DNA of 64,000 nucleotides, taken from the NCBI GenBank assembly GCA_947396885.1, contig OX377202.1, positions 11,780,001-11,844,000 of the forward strand. The letters run 5' to 3'. The notes under the pieces are model-generated. The model was given only the letters and a program-made list of their open reading frames with translations. It was not told the origin of the DNA and did not search any database. This DNA comes from Heligmosomoides polygyrus polygyrus (taxonomy: Eukaryota; Nematoda; Chromadorea; Rhabditida; Heligmosomidae). Each line of letters starts with the position of its first letter. The first letter of the stretch is position 1. The position numbers and the translations under genes were made by a program. Positions 1-10,800 of the stretch are shown here, in pieces.

Positions 1-387
1 GTAAGTGTTCTGTGCTAAGAGGTTGCACAACATCTGTTTGTTTGTTTTGTAGAAGAGTAGCACTGCTTGTCTTTTTTATAATAAGGGAAATATTTTTTAA
101 AAGCCTTTAGGAAACGTAAAAACGTCATAACAAAAAGCTCTTGTAAGGACGTCTTGGTCGTGAGGTCTAGGTCTACGAACTTATACTAGCACTTCATTTA
201 CTAGGGTTGATGCAGGGTAGAAGAGCGCTGCGTCGGAGATGTCTGTGTCGAGAAAGTTTGCACAAAGGGAAACATTCACGGCTAAATTTTCAATGTAAAA
301 TCAAGTGTCTTGCCGTTTTTACGAGTTTTTCGTAGATCGGATGATCGTTATTGGTCCACAAAAACCCTCCGCCTACCTCACTAAATA

Positions 388-1670
388 TTAGGTTGTAACG
401 AATTAAATGGCACTGGCTCGCGCCACTTTTTGGCGCGTCTTTACGCGTTTGATCAAGAACAAATCGTAACATGTGGCATATCATTTAGAAGCGCAAACTT
501 TGCTCTACCGATGAGTACCAAATTTTCTATGTAAAAGTGGGAAAACTTTAGAGTTTTATTGATTTTTTTTTGCAGATGGACAAAAGGGTAATCCGAGGCA
601 TTTACTTGTATGAATTCAAGCTGGGCACTACAGCTAAGGAGGCGGACGAGAAGATCAATGCCGCATTCGGTCAAGGATGTCCACAATTCGGACGACGTAT
701 CGTTGGTATCAGAAGTTCCGGAATGGAGATGAGAGCTTCGAATAACATGAAGGTCGTGGGAGGCATAGTGATGTTGATGAGGACAAGCTGAGAGATGTGG
801 TAGAGGAGGATCCACACAAAGGTACCAGGGAGATGGCGAAGGTTCTTGGCGTCAGACACAACACAGCTGCCCGGCATCTGAAGGAAATTGGAAAGACCAA
901 AAAGCTGGAAAAATGGGTGCCTCACGAGCTGTCGAGGAGCAAAGAAACCGACGATATGAGATCTTGTCCGCACTGCTTCTACGGAACGAAACGGACCCAT
1001 TCCTTGATCGCATCGTAACCTGTGACGAGAAATGGATAATGTACGACAACAGGCGACGATCGGCACAGTGGGTGGACAGCGATGAGAGCCCCAAGATTTC
1101 TGCGAAGCCGGAATTGCAGCAAAAGAAAGTAATGGTGATAGTATGGTGGTGCTCGCTGGGAATTATTCACCACAGCTTCCTCCCTCCCGGTGAATCCATC
1201 ACGGCAGAGAAGAACTGCATTGAAATTGAAGAAATGATGAAAAAGTTGAAGGATATCCGGCCGGCCTTGGCAAACCGAAGGCGAGTTCTCCTTCTGCACG
1301 ACAATGCTCGCCCCCATGTAGTACGAATGACGTTGCAGAAATTGAATGAGCTGAGCATTGAAACTCTACCACATCCTCCGTTTTCTCCCGACCTCTCCCC
1401 AACAGACCACCATTTCTTCAAGCATCTTGGCGGCTTCTTGGTAGGGAAAATATTCAAATACCAACAGGATGCCGAAAGTGCCTTCGAAGATTTCGTCAAT
1501 TCCAGAACTTCTGATTTTTATGCTACTGGGATAAAAAAGCTTGTGTCACGTTGGCAAAGATGTGTAGAACCAGAATGTTTTTATTTCGATTAATAAACTT
1601 GCCTACAAGCCGAGATATTAACTGTTTAAATTTACAGTGGTTCAGTGCCATTTATTTCGTTACAACCTAA
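388..1670 (+). mobile_element. mariner-family DNA transposon, inactive, both ends present
   Basis: The ends are inverted repeats of about 28 bp. The left end reads TTAGGTTGTAACGAA and then continues to GGCACTG; the right end is its complement with about one mismatch. Each end abuts a TA dinucleotide (386-387 and 1671-1672), the target duplication expected for mariner/Tc1 elements. The 1283 bp length is that of a complete mariner. The enclosed transposase is broken, so the copy is a dead but nearly full-length element. Confidence 0.93.
576..1593 (+). pseudogene. mariner transposase pseudogene (D,D34D), frameshifted
   Basis: Mariner transposases cut and rejoin DNA at TA sites. Homology is spread over three frames. 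The N-terminus starts at the ATG at 576. The helix-turn-helix and WVPHEL linker region lies in a second frame (about 702-945) with an internal stop near 744. The catalytic part is in a third frame from 913. The catalytic triad is intact: CDEKW, HDNARPH, and the aspartate of SPTDHH placed 34 residues after the second one. The C-terminus ends in the usual aromatic-rich tail. At least two frameshifts and one stop make it non-functional. The family assignment is secure. Confidence 0.93.
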
Positions 1671-1689
1671 TACAAAGTGGTTGTTGATG

Positions 1690-2050
1690 GGACAGTTGCC
1701 ACAACGATGTTTTGTTGCGATCAAAACTTCTAGCGCCAGGCGGGGCTCGAACCCGCACCTCTCTGACCGGGCGGGAATACGATCAGCACTCACCAGTATA
1801 TCGGGATGAGCTGGCCGCTGATATCAGCGTGGAGCCAGTTAAGCTGATCCCGGAGACGGGTGAGTGCTGATCGGTCCCACGAGGTGTGGATGTTGCGTTC
1901 GATCAAACGGCGCCGGTGGTGTAATGGCGTAGAGCATTCCCGCCCGGTCAGAGGGAGGTGCGGGTTCGAGTCCCGCCTGGCGCCAGAAATTTTGATCGCA
2001 ACAAAACATCGTTGTGACAGCTTACTACCTCGATACCAGCCATTTGAGGC
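1690..2050. mobile_element. foldback element with a tRNA-like unit in each arm (family F1)
   Basis: The left arm (about 1690-1785) and right arm (about 1910-2030) are inverted copies. Reading outward, each arm carries a tRNA-like segment and then TTTTGATCGCAACAAAACATC-type flank. The tRNA-like unit (1910-1985 on +, 1731-1783 on -) has acceptor GCGCCGG paired with CTGGCGC, a box A-like TGGTGTAATGG and a T-arm GCGGGTTCGAGTCCCGC, but no proper anticodon stem. The centre holds a second palindrome around GATCAGCACTCACC. Related copies lie near 10.4-11.0, 22.3-22.7, 25.3-25.6 and 62.3-62.6 kb. Confidence 0.8.
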
Positions 2051-2074
2051 TTAAAGAAACTGATTTGGAGTACA

Positions 2075-2400
2075 TTTGTGCTCTAATGAATATACTCGAA
2101 CAATTATTCCAATAATTTATTCGAATATTTGTTCGATTACTCGAATATTCGATATTTCTAGATTTTTGAATATTTGTTCGAATTCGAAAATCGAATGATT
2201 TTATTCGAGTATCCAATAAACTCCCATTCTTTAACCACCGAAACTGATTCGAACAAGTTGCTCGAATATTCGAATAAGCGAAAGATGGGACTTATTTGAT
2301 TTTCGATCATTCGAAATTCTTTCGCTCGTTCACTGGAAAATTTTCGACCTCGAATTTATTCGTTTATTCATTCGTTGGATGAAAAGCACAGCTACGCTGA
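2075..2400. repeat. TTCGAATA-rich palindromic repeat
   Basis: The stretch is densely filled with TTCGAATA and ATTCGAAT variants on both strands, making an AT-rich, self-complementary segment. No coding frame is visible. Confidence 0.55.
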
Positions 2401-2419
2401 TGAGTCATTCTTTCCGAAC

Positions 2420-3447
2420 TTTTCTCCAGCTTATTCTCATGGTGGAGTCTTGTGACCGTTTTTTTCTACATTTTACATTCTCATATACAATCTTGTTTGG
2501 ATTTTCGGTGTATTTTTAATAGTTTGCTGACTTTTTTTAGTTTCTCGCTGTTCCCCTCGCACAATCGTTTTCTCCACCACTTGGCCTGCGTCTTCACTTT
2601 TCTCTTCTATTGTTTCATTCGCATAAAACGGTCGATATGTGCTACGACAACGGCAGTGGGACATGAAAAAGCAAATGAAACGGATAAAAAGCTTTAAAGG
2701 CGCTTCTAGACCACTCGACAACCACGAAAACGCCCAGGAAAAGGGGAGAATTTGAGGAAAGAAGCAGTAAGATCACATTTGCATCATCACTAACCACTTA
2801 TCAGTTATCATAGCAAGTGAAACGTTTTCGTGTTCCCGCAGCGGTTGCTTGAGACCGCGAAAAACGCTCAGAATTTGGTGGAGTACTCGTCCCCACCTTT
2901 GGGATTTTAATGTTTTAATCGCGAATGTGTAGTCCGTTATCACTTCGTAATTCTTGCAAAGAGGAAGGCTGGTAGTCTTTAGGGATGTACTTGTAATCTT
3001 TCAATGGTGTTTCCTAGCGTTTTGGTTCAAAGGCTCCTACGTTACATTTAAAGTGTCCTTGACTACATTCCTAAGGGTTTTTTCCTTGATATTTTGTTTC
3101 GAAGACCGAGCAGTGGAATATTTCTCTGTTTCAGATGCAATTCAGCTTATGCCACAGTTTCTACCAGCGAACGCTCGTATCGGACAGAATATAAGGTTTA
3201 TGTCGCGTAAGTTGGTTTATATGTCTATTATACCTGTTTCACTCCTGTTAAGATGCTAAATAATGAGATAAACAAATAAACCCTGGCTTCTTTATCAAAG
3301 AGAGTTAGTGTTGAACAGCTCAGTTGTAAGTTAGCAGATTGACGGTATAATGAGGGTTTTAGAGAGGGACGGAAGCGTATTGTATGGGCTTGTTTATTGT
3401 AGGCAATAGCTGTCTGGACGCTCTGCTAGTTGCATGGGAAGAGCAGA
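2420..3447. other. Unassigned intergenic or intronic DNA
   Basis: No exon or repeat family could be supported here. Short open frames near 2452-2700 and 2954-3259 look like chance. If the polyhomeotic-like gene begins upstream, this lies inside its first visible intron; the window itself opens with a donor-like GTAAGT. Confidence 0.4.
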
Positions 3448-3740
3448 GTAAAGGATAAAGGACGGCGTTGCTCAATCCCCTTTGGGATGTGCCACGCATT
3501 CTACTTCTACGGGATGTCGTGGAAGCGATCTGATTGTGTATTTGGCCTCACAGTGACTTGCGATGGTCAGCCGATGAACAAGTCAGCGCTTTGTCCTTCC
3601 CAGCCACGTCTTTTACCATTTACCGACCCCGGAGGGATGAAGGCTTGGTTGGCCTGGGCTGGGGATCCGAGCCAGGAAGGAACCTGGTATCGGTGCACGT
3701 GGCTGCCCGTAGCTCCGCCGACTGCGCTACACGCTCCCAT
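3448..3740 (-). mobile_element. tRNA-headed SINE copy, minus strand
   Basis: This is a near full-length copy of the SINE family described at 31966-32263. The 3' tail (GGATAAAGG on the + strand) is at the left and the tRNA-like head (CCGACTGCGCTACACG on +) at the right. It faces the copy at 3819-4116 head to head across about 80 bases. Confidence 0.85.
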
Positions 3741-3818
3741 CCTGGTCAGGATACTCTTCTATTTTGTCGCTTTTCTCTGAGCTGATGTCTTATTTCCTGT
3801 GCTATATCCACTCGCAGG

Positions 3819-4116
3819 CGCGTGGAGCGCAGTCAGAGGAGGCGCCGGCTGTCGCCTGCACCCGATACCAGGTTCCTGGTTCGGATTTCCCGCCCAGGCC
3901 AACCAAGCCTTCCATCCTTCCGGGGTCGGTGAATTGGTCCCAGACTTGTCTGGGAAGGATAAAACAATGACTTGTACATCGGCTGGCCACTGCAAGTAAT
4001 TGTATGGCCAAATACGCATTCAACACGCCTCCACGACATCCCGTAGAAGTAGAATGCGTGGCGCATCCCAAAGAGGATTGGATAACGCCATCCGTTATCC
4101 TTTCTCCTTATATCCA
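3819..4116 (+). mobile_element. tRNA-headed SINE copy, plus strand
   Basis: The head starts GCGCGTGGAGCGCAGTC, with the box B-like GGTTCCTGGTTCGGATT following. The body runs to a TTATCC-rich tail. With the preceding copy it makes an inverted pair that could fold into a hairpin of about 290 bp. Confidence 0.85.
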
Positions 4117-4199
4117 CTCCTAGCCGCTATTTTTGTGGGCCTTCCTATTAGATGGATCCACCTCCAGTGCATAAATGATTAAATAAGTGAGAAATCTGA

Positions 4200-4366
4200 T
4201 TAAATTAATCTTCTGGTTTTCCTTTCATAGAAATCTGACGCTGATTTTTCGAATATATAACCATTTTCTTGTCAGACTGGACGGTTTTCTCACCAATTTG
4301 GCTTTGAAATGTGTCGAATTTTGTTTGAAAGGTGTCCAATTTGACGCGAAATTGGTATAACTTATG
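4200..4366. repeat. Fragment of the N foldback family
   Basis: It ends in GTGTCCAATTTGACGCGAAA and then TTGGTATA, matching the termini of the N family elements at 48673-49460 and 49765-52622. Confidence 0.5.
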
Positions 4367-4719
4367 TGGTGAACGAGGCTTTAGCTAGATCAATTTGTTT
4401 AGCCGCCTATTGTTCCGATCCATTAGGTCTTTGCTCGCCGAGGAGGCCAATTTTGAATCCGTGAACCTCTTTTAGGCTTTCGAGGACGACAGACGAATTA
4501 ATTGGGACGCTAAATAAGCTGATTCACCTACAAAACCGATTGAATTCTTTTTTCTTTTTCTGATCAAAGAGTTTGTTTTTAGACCCGAATGAGGCGACGA
4601 ATGCTCAAGGCATGGTCTCTCAACAAGCAGCAATGGTTATTATTCTATTATTGTGGATTGACTGCTTTTCTTCTGAAGATTAACTTTTGAGTAATTTTTG
4701 CCTTCTATTTGAGTTTCAG

Positions 4720-4801
4720 AACGCGATACGTCAGGGAAACGCCCTGATGGTGGTGCAAGGCCCAAATGGTCCAATGATGGTGAACACGTCGACGATGCAC
4801 C
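4720..4801 (+). CDS. polyhomeotic-like exon a
   Basis: The acceptor GAGTTTCAG precedes 4720 and the donor GTGAGT begins at 4802. It encodes [20 protein letters not shown] and a short remainder, and ends in phase 1. The split codon completes correctly with the next exon. Confidence 0.8.
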
Positions 4802-7800
4802 GTGAGTTCAACGGTCTGCTGTTTGCTTTTTCGCCTCTTCGACAATGACGTCATGTCGGCGAATGCACTGTGGATGTCAGTGGGGGAGAATGTCGGGACA
4901 TAATCTCGCCATTACGCGAATAGACCTCCACAGAAGCGCTTCTGTGCGTCACTTTCTGACTTTCGACATGAGGCACTTTCTAAAGTAGCGTCTTTGCAAT
5001 GATTAACACCTAGAGAGGCAGGCGGCTAATCGTTATTCTGCCTGCAGAAATCGATGGCCGTGTTGAGCTTTTGGATTCTGTATGTTCTTGCAGTCGGTTT
5101 GCGTTTCACGCTTAATGGTGCTCGCTCAGCCTGCTCACGATATAGGGGTGTTGTTGCTGTCGCTGATATATTGCTTCACTTCATTGATTGCGGGAAGGGA
5201 CTGTGCTGAAAAACTCGCCAGCGTTTCGACATCAGTCTTTGATCGCGTCAAAGCGGGAGTCGGAGGAGTTTCAAGAGTATCGAACGGTTTGCACCGTAGT
5301 TTTAGAGGAACTTTGCGCTCATGCTCGTTTAGCTTACTTCAGGATCTGAGATTTTTCCGATTGTTTGAGAATCTATCTTCGCAAGGCACATATTATTCAC
5401 CGAAAATTCGGCGGTGGTGCCTTCATTGGTTATTGCTGGTGGGGAAAAGAGCTGTGTTTGAAGAAGAGAAGAGTTGCCGTCGAGAATATTGGAGGCCTAG
5501 TTTCTGTCATGGATTATGTACGTAGAAGAATCCAACGCAATTTTTGACTTCTCTGCTGCAACACGTATGGTTATCCAGAGCTTTTTGGGCATTCATTTGA
5601 GTAGAATCCGGCGGGATCGCTGTTAGTTTTTTCCCGACCGCATCCTTGCAGTCCTTCGATAAATAAGGAAAGATTTTCAATATAAGCTTTCCAATGGCCA
5701 AATTGTTCGGCAGCTGCTTGTGCGAATCAGCGTACGTTCTCAATGAGCCACTATTACCGTGTTTGCTGGTTTCTGGAGCGGAGAATTGTGCAGGAGCACG
5801 ACCACTATGGAAAAGGCATAAACGTTGTCCTCAACGGGTCCCTGTTTGGTGTGCATCACGCATTCTACTTTTGCCGGATGTCATGGAGGCGATTTGAATG
5901 CGAGCCTGGTTTAAATAATGACTTGCGTAGATCGGATAATGTACAAGACGCTGTTTAATCCTTCCAAAACAAGTGTGGTACCAGGCCAGTGATGCGGCAC
6001 CGAAGAGACAGAAGGCTCTGGACCTTGACACGACCCGACAGAACCTCGTTTCGGGGAGTATACGCCTTCTGGCGATTACCTCGATTGCTCTACTCGAACT
6101 TACTACAGGGTAAATTATGGCGACAGCACATGCACGAACAATTTGACCTCCTATTCGGAACGTCTGCTTTCTTCTGTGGTTTTATTGTTTCTACTGCATC
6201 AATTTGTTTATGGTTATCTCAATCAAGCATAAAAATAAGTGTTTTTCAAGATTGTGAAACGTTCTTGCCACCGTGCTTCAATCATTGAACTTTACCGTCA
6301 AGGCTTCTCAGCACGCGACATTCACCACTTCACACTCTTGGACTTCATCGAAGTGTTCTATAGATCCATAGGATATATATAGATCCATAAGACACTACGA
6401 AGACCTGAGAACCAAGGATGACAGATACGGACGAAGAAGACACGTTTATGTGGCAACTACGGAAAACATTGTGAAGGTATGTGAACGAATTCTCAGGTGC
6501 CCGGCGCGCTTGGTCCGCCGTACGTCGCGAGAAATGGAGATCAGGGAGAACTATTTGAACCTTCTGAAGGACGAACTGTTACTCTGGGTTAGTATCTCAC
6601 TTTGGAAACCGCTCCTGGACCTTCCAACAGGATGGAGCTCCAGCTCACAGGACGAGAATTATACAGGACTGATGCAAAGGCAACTTCCCGGCCTCCATCA
6701 GCCTCCACGAGTGGCCAGCCAACCCTCCGGATTTGAATCCGATGGATTACACCGTATGAGCAGTTCTGGAAGTCAAAGCCTGCGGGAAACCTCACCGCTC
6801 CGGAGGTTCTTTGAAAGAAGCTCTCCAGAAGGAGTGGGTTGAGCTCAGTGCGCCATACCTGCGTGCCGCCGTCGTTGCCTTCCTGATGCGTCTCAAAGCC
6901 TGTATTGACGCCGATGGAGAGATATTCGGATCTCAATGTTGTGTATAGCTCACAATAGACAAATAAACATTGTTTCATCGTTGGTTTTTCGAAAGTGCTG
7001 CATTCTCGCTTTCGGCGTTTTGAAAAACTTGTCGGCATAATTTTGGCGCACCCTGTAGAAGCATGTGCCATATAAGGAAAGAGAACCTATTTGTTCTGGA
7101 ATTGATGGCGAGAGGGAATCTCAAAGCTGCGAGATTTCCCGAAAGCGTAGTGGCCCCAATTGTTTGATTTTGACGATGCAGAGAACACGTTGACGGTATT
7201 ACTCTTCGTTTCACTTTGTTCCTTAGTTTGACGGCGTAGTGGCAGGCTGCCTTTTATCCAGAGCAGCCATTTTCAATGGAAATGCAGGGTAATCTGAGTG
7301 GGTGACCATAGTGCGCTTAGTTTCTTACTTGTGATATGAAAGCCAGTATCAATCGCTTGCCTTTCTTTGGAGCTTGCCGAATGATACTGGAATACGCTTT
7401 CTTCTTCTATCAACTAAAATGTACAGCAGAGGTCACGCGGAGCGGAAATGTTCAGTTTGGTCAGAAAATGACACACTTTTACAGTGAAGAAGGCTTTATG
7501 TTGATCAATTTGGTTAAGTCCTCTCCTGTATTGCTGTAGGTCTGCTGCTTCGGTGTGCATCTTCAAGGTTGAGATCTCCAGAATAAAATTCCTTAAACCA
7601 CCGTTGCACAGCCCTTTCTCTAACACTTAGGCCGCCATGGGTGACTGAATTGCTGGGCTGTTTCGAAGGGGGATTGCCCCAGTTTGAAATTGAAATAAAT
7701 ACCGCTCGGAATTGCTCTTTCGACGCACTTCAATAGGTCTTCGAAGAGACACAATTAGTAGGCAAAGGTGAGGCACAAGTTTCTCCGTGAGGAAGAGCTA

Positions 7801-10800
7801 TGAATTCCGTATTAGACGCTATATAAAAGTGCGAAGTAAGTTGAATATTGATTCAACAGTAAACGAGCGAAAAACGGTTGAACTAAAATCGCCAGAATCT
7901 TCCCGTCAACCTAATAATAAGACCCATCCCGACTGGACCAGCACCAGAACGCCTTTTTTGTTGGCAAAAACGAAGAATCTGTGATAGTAATGGCCTACTA
8001 GGGGTGTTCTTCAAGCAGATGTTGTTGTCAGCAGTCTGCAGTAGTTCAAAGTGTGTCGTTTCAGCCAGCTACATACCTCAGAACCTCGTGCAAGTGCAGT
8101 TGGCTCAAGGCATTCAAGGTATGCACAACATGCAGAGTGTTCATCGCCACCAACAGCAGCAGCAACAACAACAACAGCAACAGCAGCAGCAACAACAACA
8201 ACAGCAACAGCAGCACCAACAACAACAAATGCAGCAACATGCAGTGAGTTCACCTTAAACTTCGCGGTGGTGGCCGCTAGTCAGCTGATACCCGGCATAG
8301 TGCAGGATGACTTAATGTCTCGGCATCGATTATCTCGTGCGTCCACAGAGTGCTTTCGGCGCTTTAAAGAAAGTTAGATTCACTAAAGAGTAGTTTCTTG
8401 AACGCTTCAGCCACATTTATTTCTAGTTTGTTATGCTTCAACAGATCGCGCTTTTGAAACCTCATAGGATGCACTTCACGACCACATCAAAGTTGTTAAA
8501 TTTGGCCGTGTTTGCTGTAGCGTTCTAACCAGGAAAGATTCCCAGGCGTTTATCTGGACGACGAGAATGCTCATGGCTTTGAGAATCTTCACTCTTGAAA
8601 CAGTAGAAATAGTAGAAATATATGCATCATTTTTGCCAACTGAAGCTACAGAGTCAAGGGGCTGAAAGCTTGCTATGCAGCCGCACAGTCTCACACGACA
8701 TCGTCTTCGAATCGTAGATCATCTAATTTCCTTGTTTCTAAATTTTTTTTTAAAAAATAGAGAAAGAAAGGGAGAAAAGAAAGGAACATCTGCTGGTACT
8801 GACTAATCAATCCAGTTACTATAGGAATTTAGGTGAATGTTTTATGTGCTTCTTTGAGCTATACTACAATTTTGCATGGCGCTATTGTGTTGTATTAATA
8901 GTGTTTTTGGTACGCTGTTTACTCAGCGTGGAATAAATAAACAAATATGCAGACTAATGCAAAAATGGCCCTCCTAGGAGCGAGGAAGGGTGTTCGATTC
9001 CTTGCTTTGCAGTACTTTTGCATTTTTCCCTGCGAAAATGAGACGTATTTTTCTGCTATTTGAACGGTGGAGATTCTCGCTGTAGTATTCATTTCGTCGC
9101 TGAGACATACGCCTGAGACCATTCCCTGGTAAACATTCAAATATTCAAGCTGTTACGGATAGTATCGATTCATGTGTCTCTGAATACTATTAGGGAATGA
9201 TGGCGCATTGGCAAGAAGCGCCGCTGGCGAGCGCTCGAATCGATCGTGCTCGCTTACTCGCTCGTGCTAATCAAGCCCTCCATCCCGTTGAGGTCGGTCG
9301 TGTTGTTAGCGACTTGTTTTTATCGAAGAATGAACACCTAACCTGTCCGTTTGATTGTCTTGTGTGGCCGAGAAATCTATTCAGAATGGCTTCTTTATGT
9401 TATAGAACGTCCTTGGCGTATCCCAAACGGATTGACTAACCGAAAGGCTTGTTGCTACTGTTTGCATTAGCTTTCGAGATGTAACTATTCCCGAATTATT
9501 TGCTGGAGCTAGCGTTGGCAAACTGTTGTTGAACCATTGTTACGGTAGTAAAATCTTCTTGGAATAGGACTGTTGCGCATCTTATAATAGCGTCGACTTA
9601 AAGTCTACGACTGGAGCGACGAGCGCAACTGCTTGCAAGAGCAAAACATACAGATTGATTTTTTTCTAGGCAATCACTCGACATTAGTTGATCTGTATGC
9701 TTTGGACAAGCGACTCATGGTCAGTCGCTTCTGTCACTGGCTACGAGCAGACCCTAACCAACTTGAGAAACACCACCTTGTTCATCGAGTAATTTTCTTC
9801 ATTTTAGAGCATTTGTGCTGTCGTAAAGTAGTAACTGTAAGATCGTGCGGCTGATAAAACCGGAATCAATGAAAGTAAGGACGGTGGGAGATACGCACAA
9901 TATGGACCCCTACCTATGGAGCAGGAGGATTCAGCTGCTTACTAGCTGTTACTGAGGTTGTAGCTGTGAACCCCAGTTTAGGCCTTGATTAGTATACACT
10001 CGACGCGCGACGCGACGCACGTGTAGTGGCCAAATTGATCAAGCGATGCGATTGATCAATTCGGCCACTACGAATGGCGTTGCGCGCAGACTAAACAAGG
10101 CCTTAGGCCCCGTTTATACTTCATCGCGGCGCGACGCGATGGACACGCAATGAGGCCAAATTGATCGATCGTATCGCACAATCAATATGGCCACTATACA
10201 TGACGTCGCGTCGCGCCGCGACGAAGTATAAACGGGGCCTTATACTTGTGCCGATGCGCGGCGCGGCGCCGTGGTCGGGATAGATATCGAGCGGGCGGCG
10301 CGGAAAATCGATATCTATGGCGATCACGGTGCGGCGCCGCGTGACGGCGCAACTATAAAATAGGGCTTATAAACGTTGCTTTTTCTGCGACAGAAACTCT
10401 AACGCCGAACGGGACTCGAACCCGCGTCCTCTGCTTAGCGAACAGGATGCTACACCATTACACCAGCGTCGCTGCTTGATCGAACGGAACGTCCACACCT
10501 CGTAGAATCACAGCACTTACCCGTATATCGGTGTGGGCCGGCTGCTGAAGTCCGCACGAAACCATTTAAACTAGTTCAAATCAGTTTCTTTAAGCCTCAA
10601 TTGGCTGGTATCGAGGTTGTAAGCTGTCACAACGACGTTTTGTTGCGATCAAAACTTCTAGCGCCAGGCGGGACTCGAACTCGCACCTCCCTCTGACAAT
10701 GCGGGAACGCCTTTACACCACCTGCGCCGTTTGATCATTTAAACTAGTCTTCTTGATAGAAATCATTCACTTCATGTTCCTTAACCCTCTATAAAGGCCT

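Noticed and set aside
1910..1985. Functional tRNA gene (glycine-like ends)
   Set aside because: The anticodon stem and loop cannot be formed and the unit recurs in both arms of a foldback, so it is tRNA-derived repeat sequence.
5082..5525. 147-codon frame as a polyhomeotic-like exon
   Set aside because: Exons at 4720-4801 and 8065-8243 already join in phase, and no conserved residues or good splice pair support it.
9974..10372. CRISPR-like array of short repeats
   Set aside because: The repeats are three neighbouring palindromic transposons with TTA edges, not uniform repeats with unique spacers.
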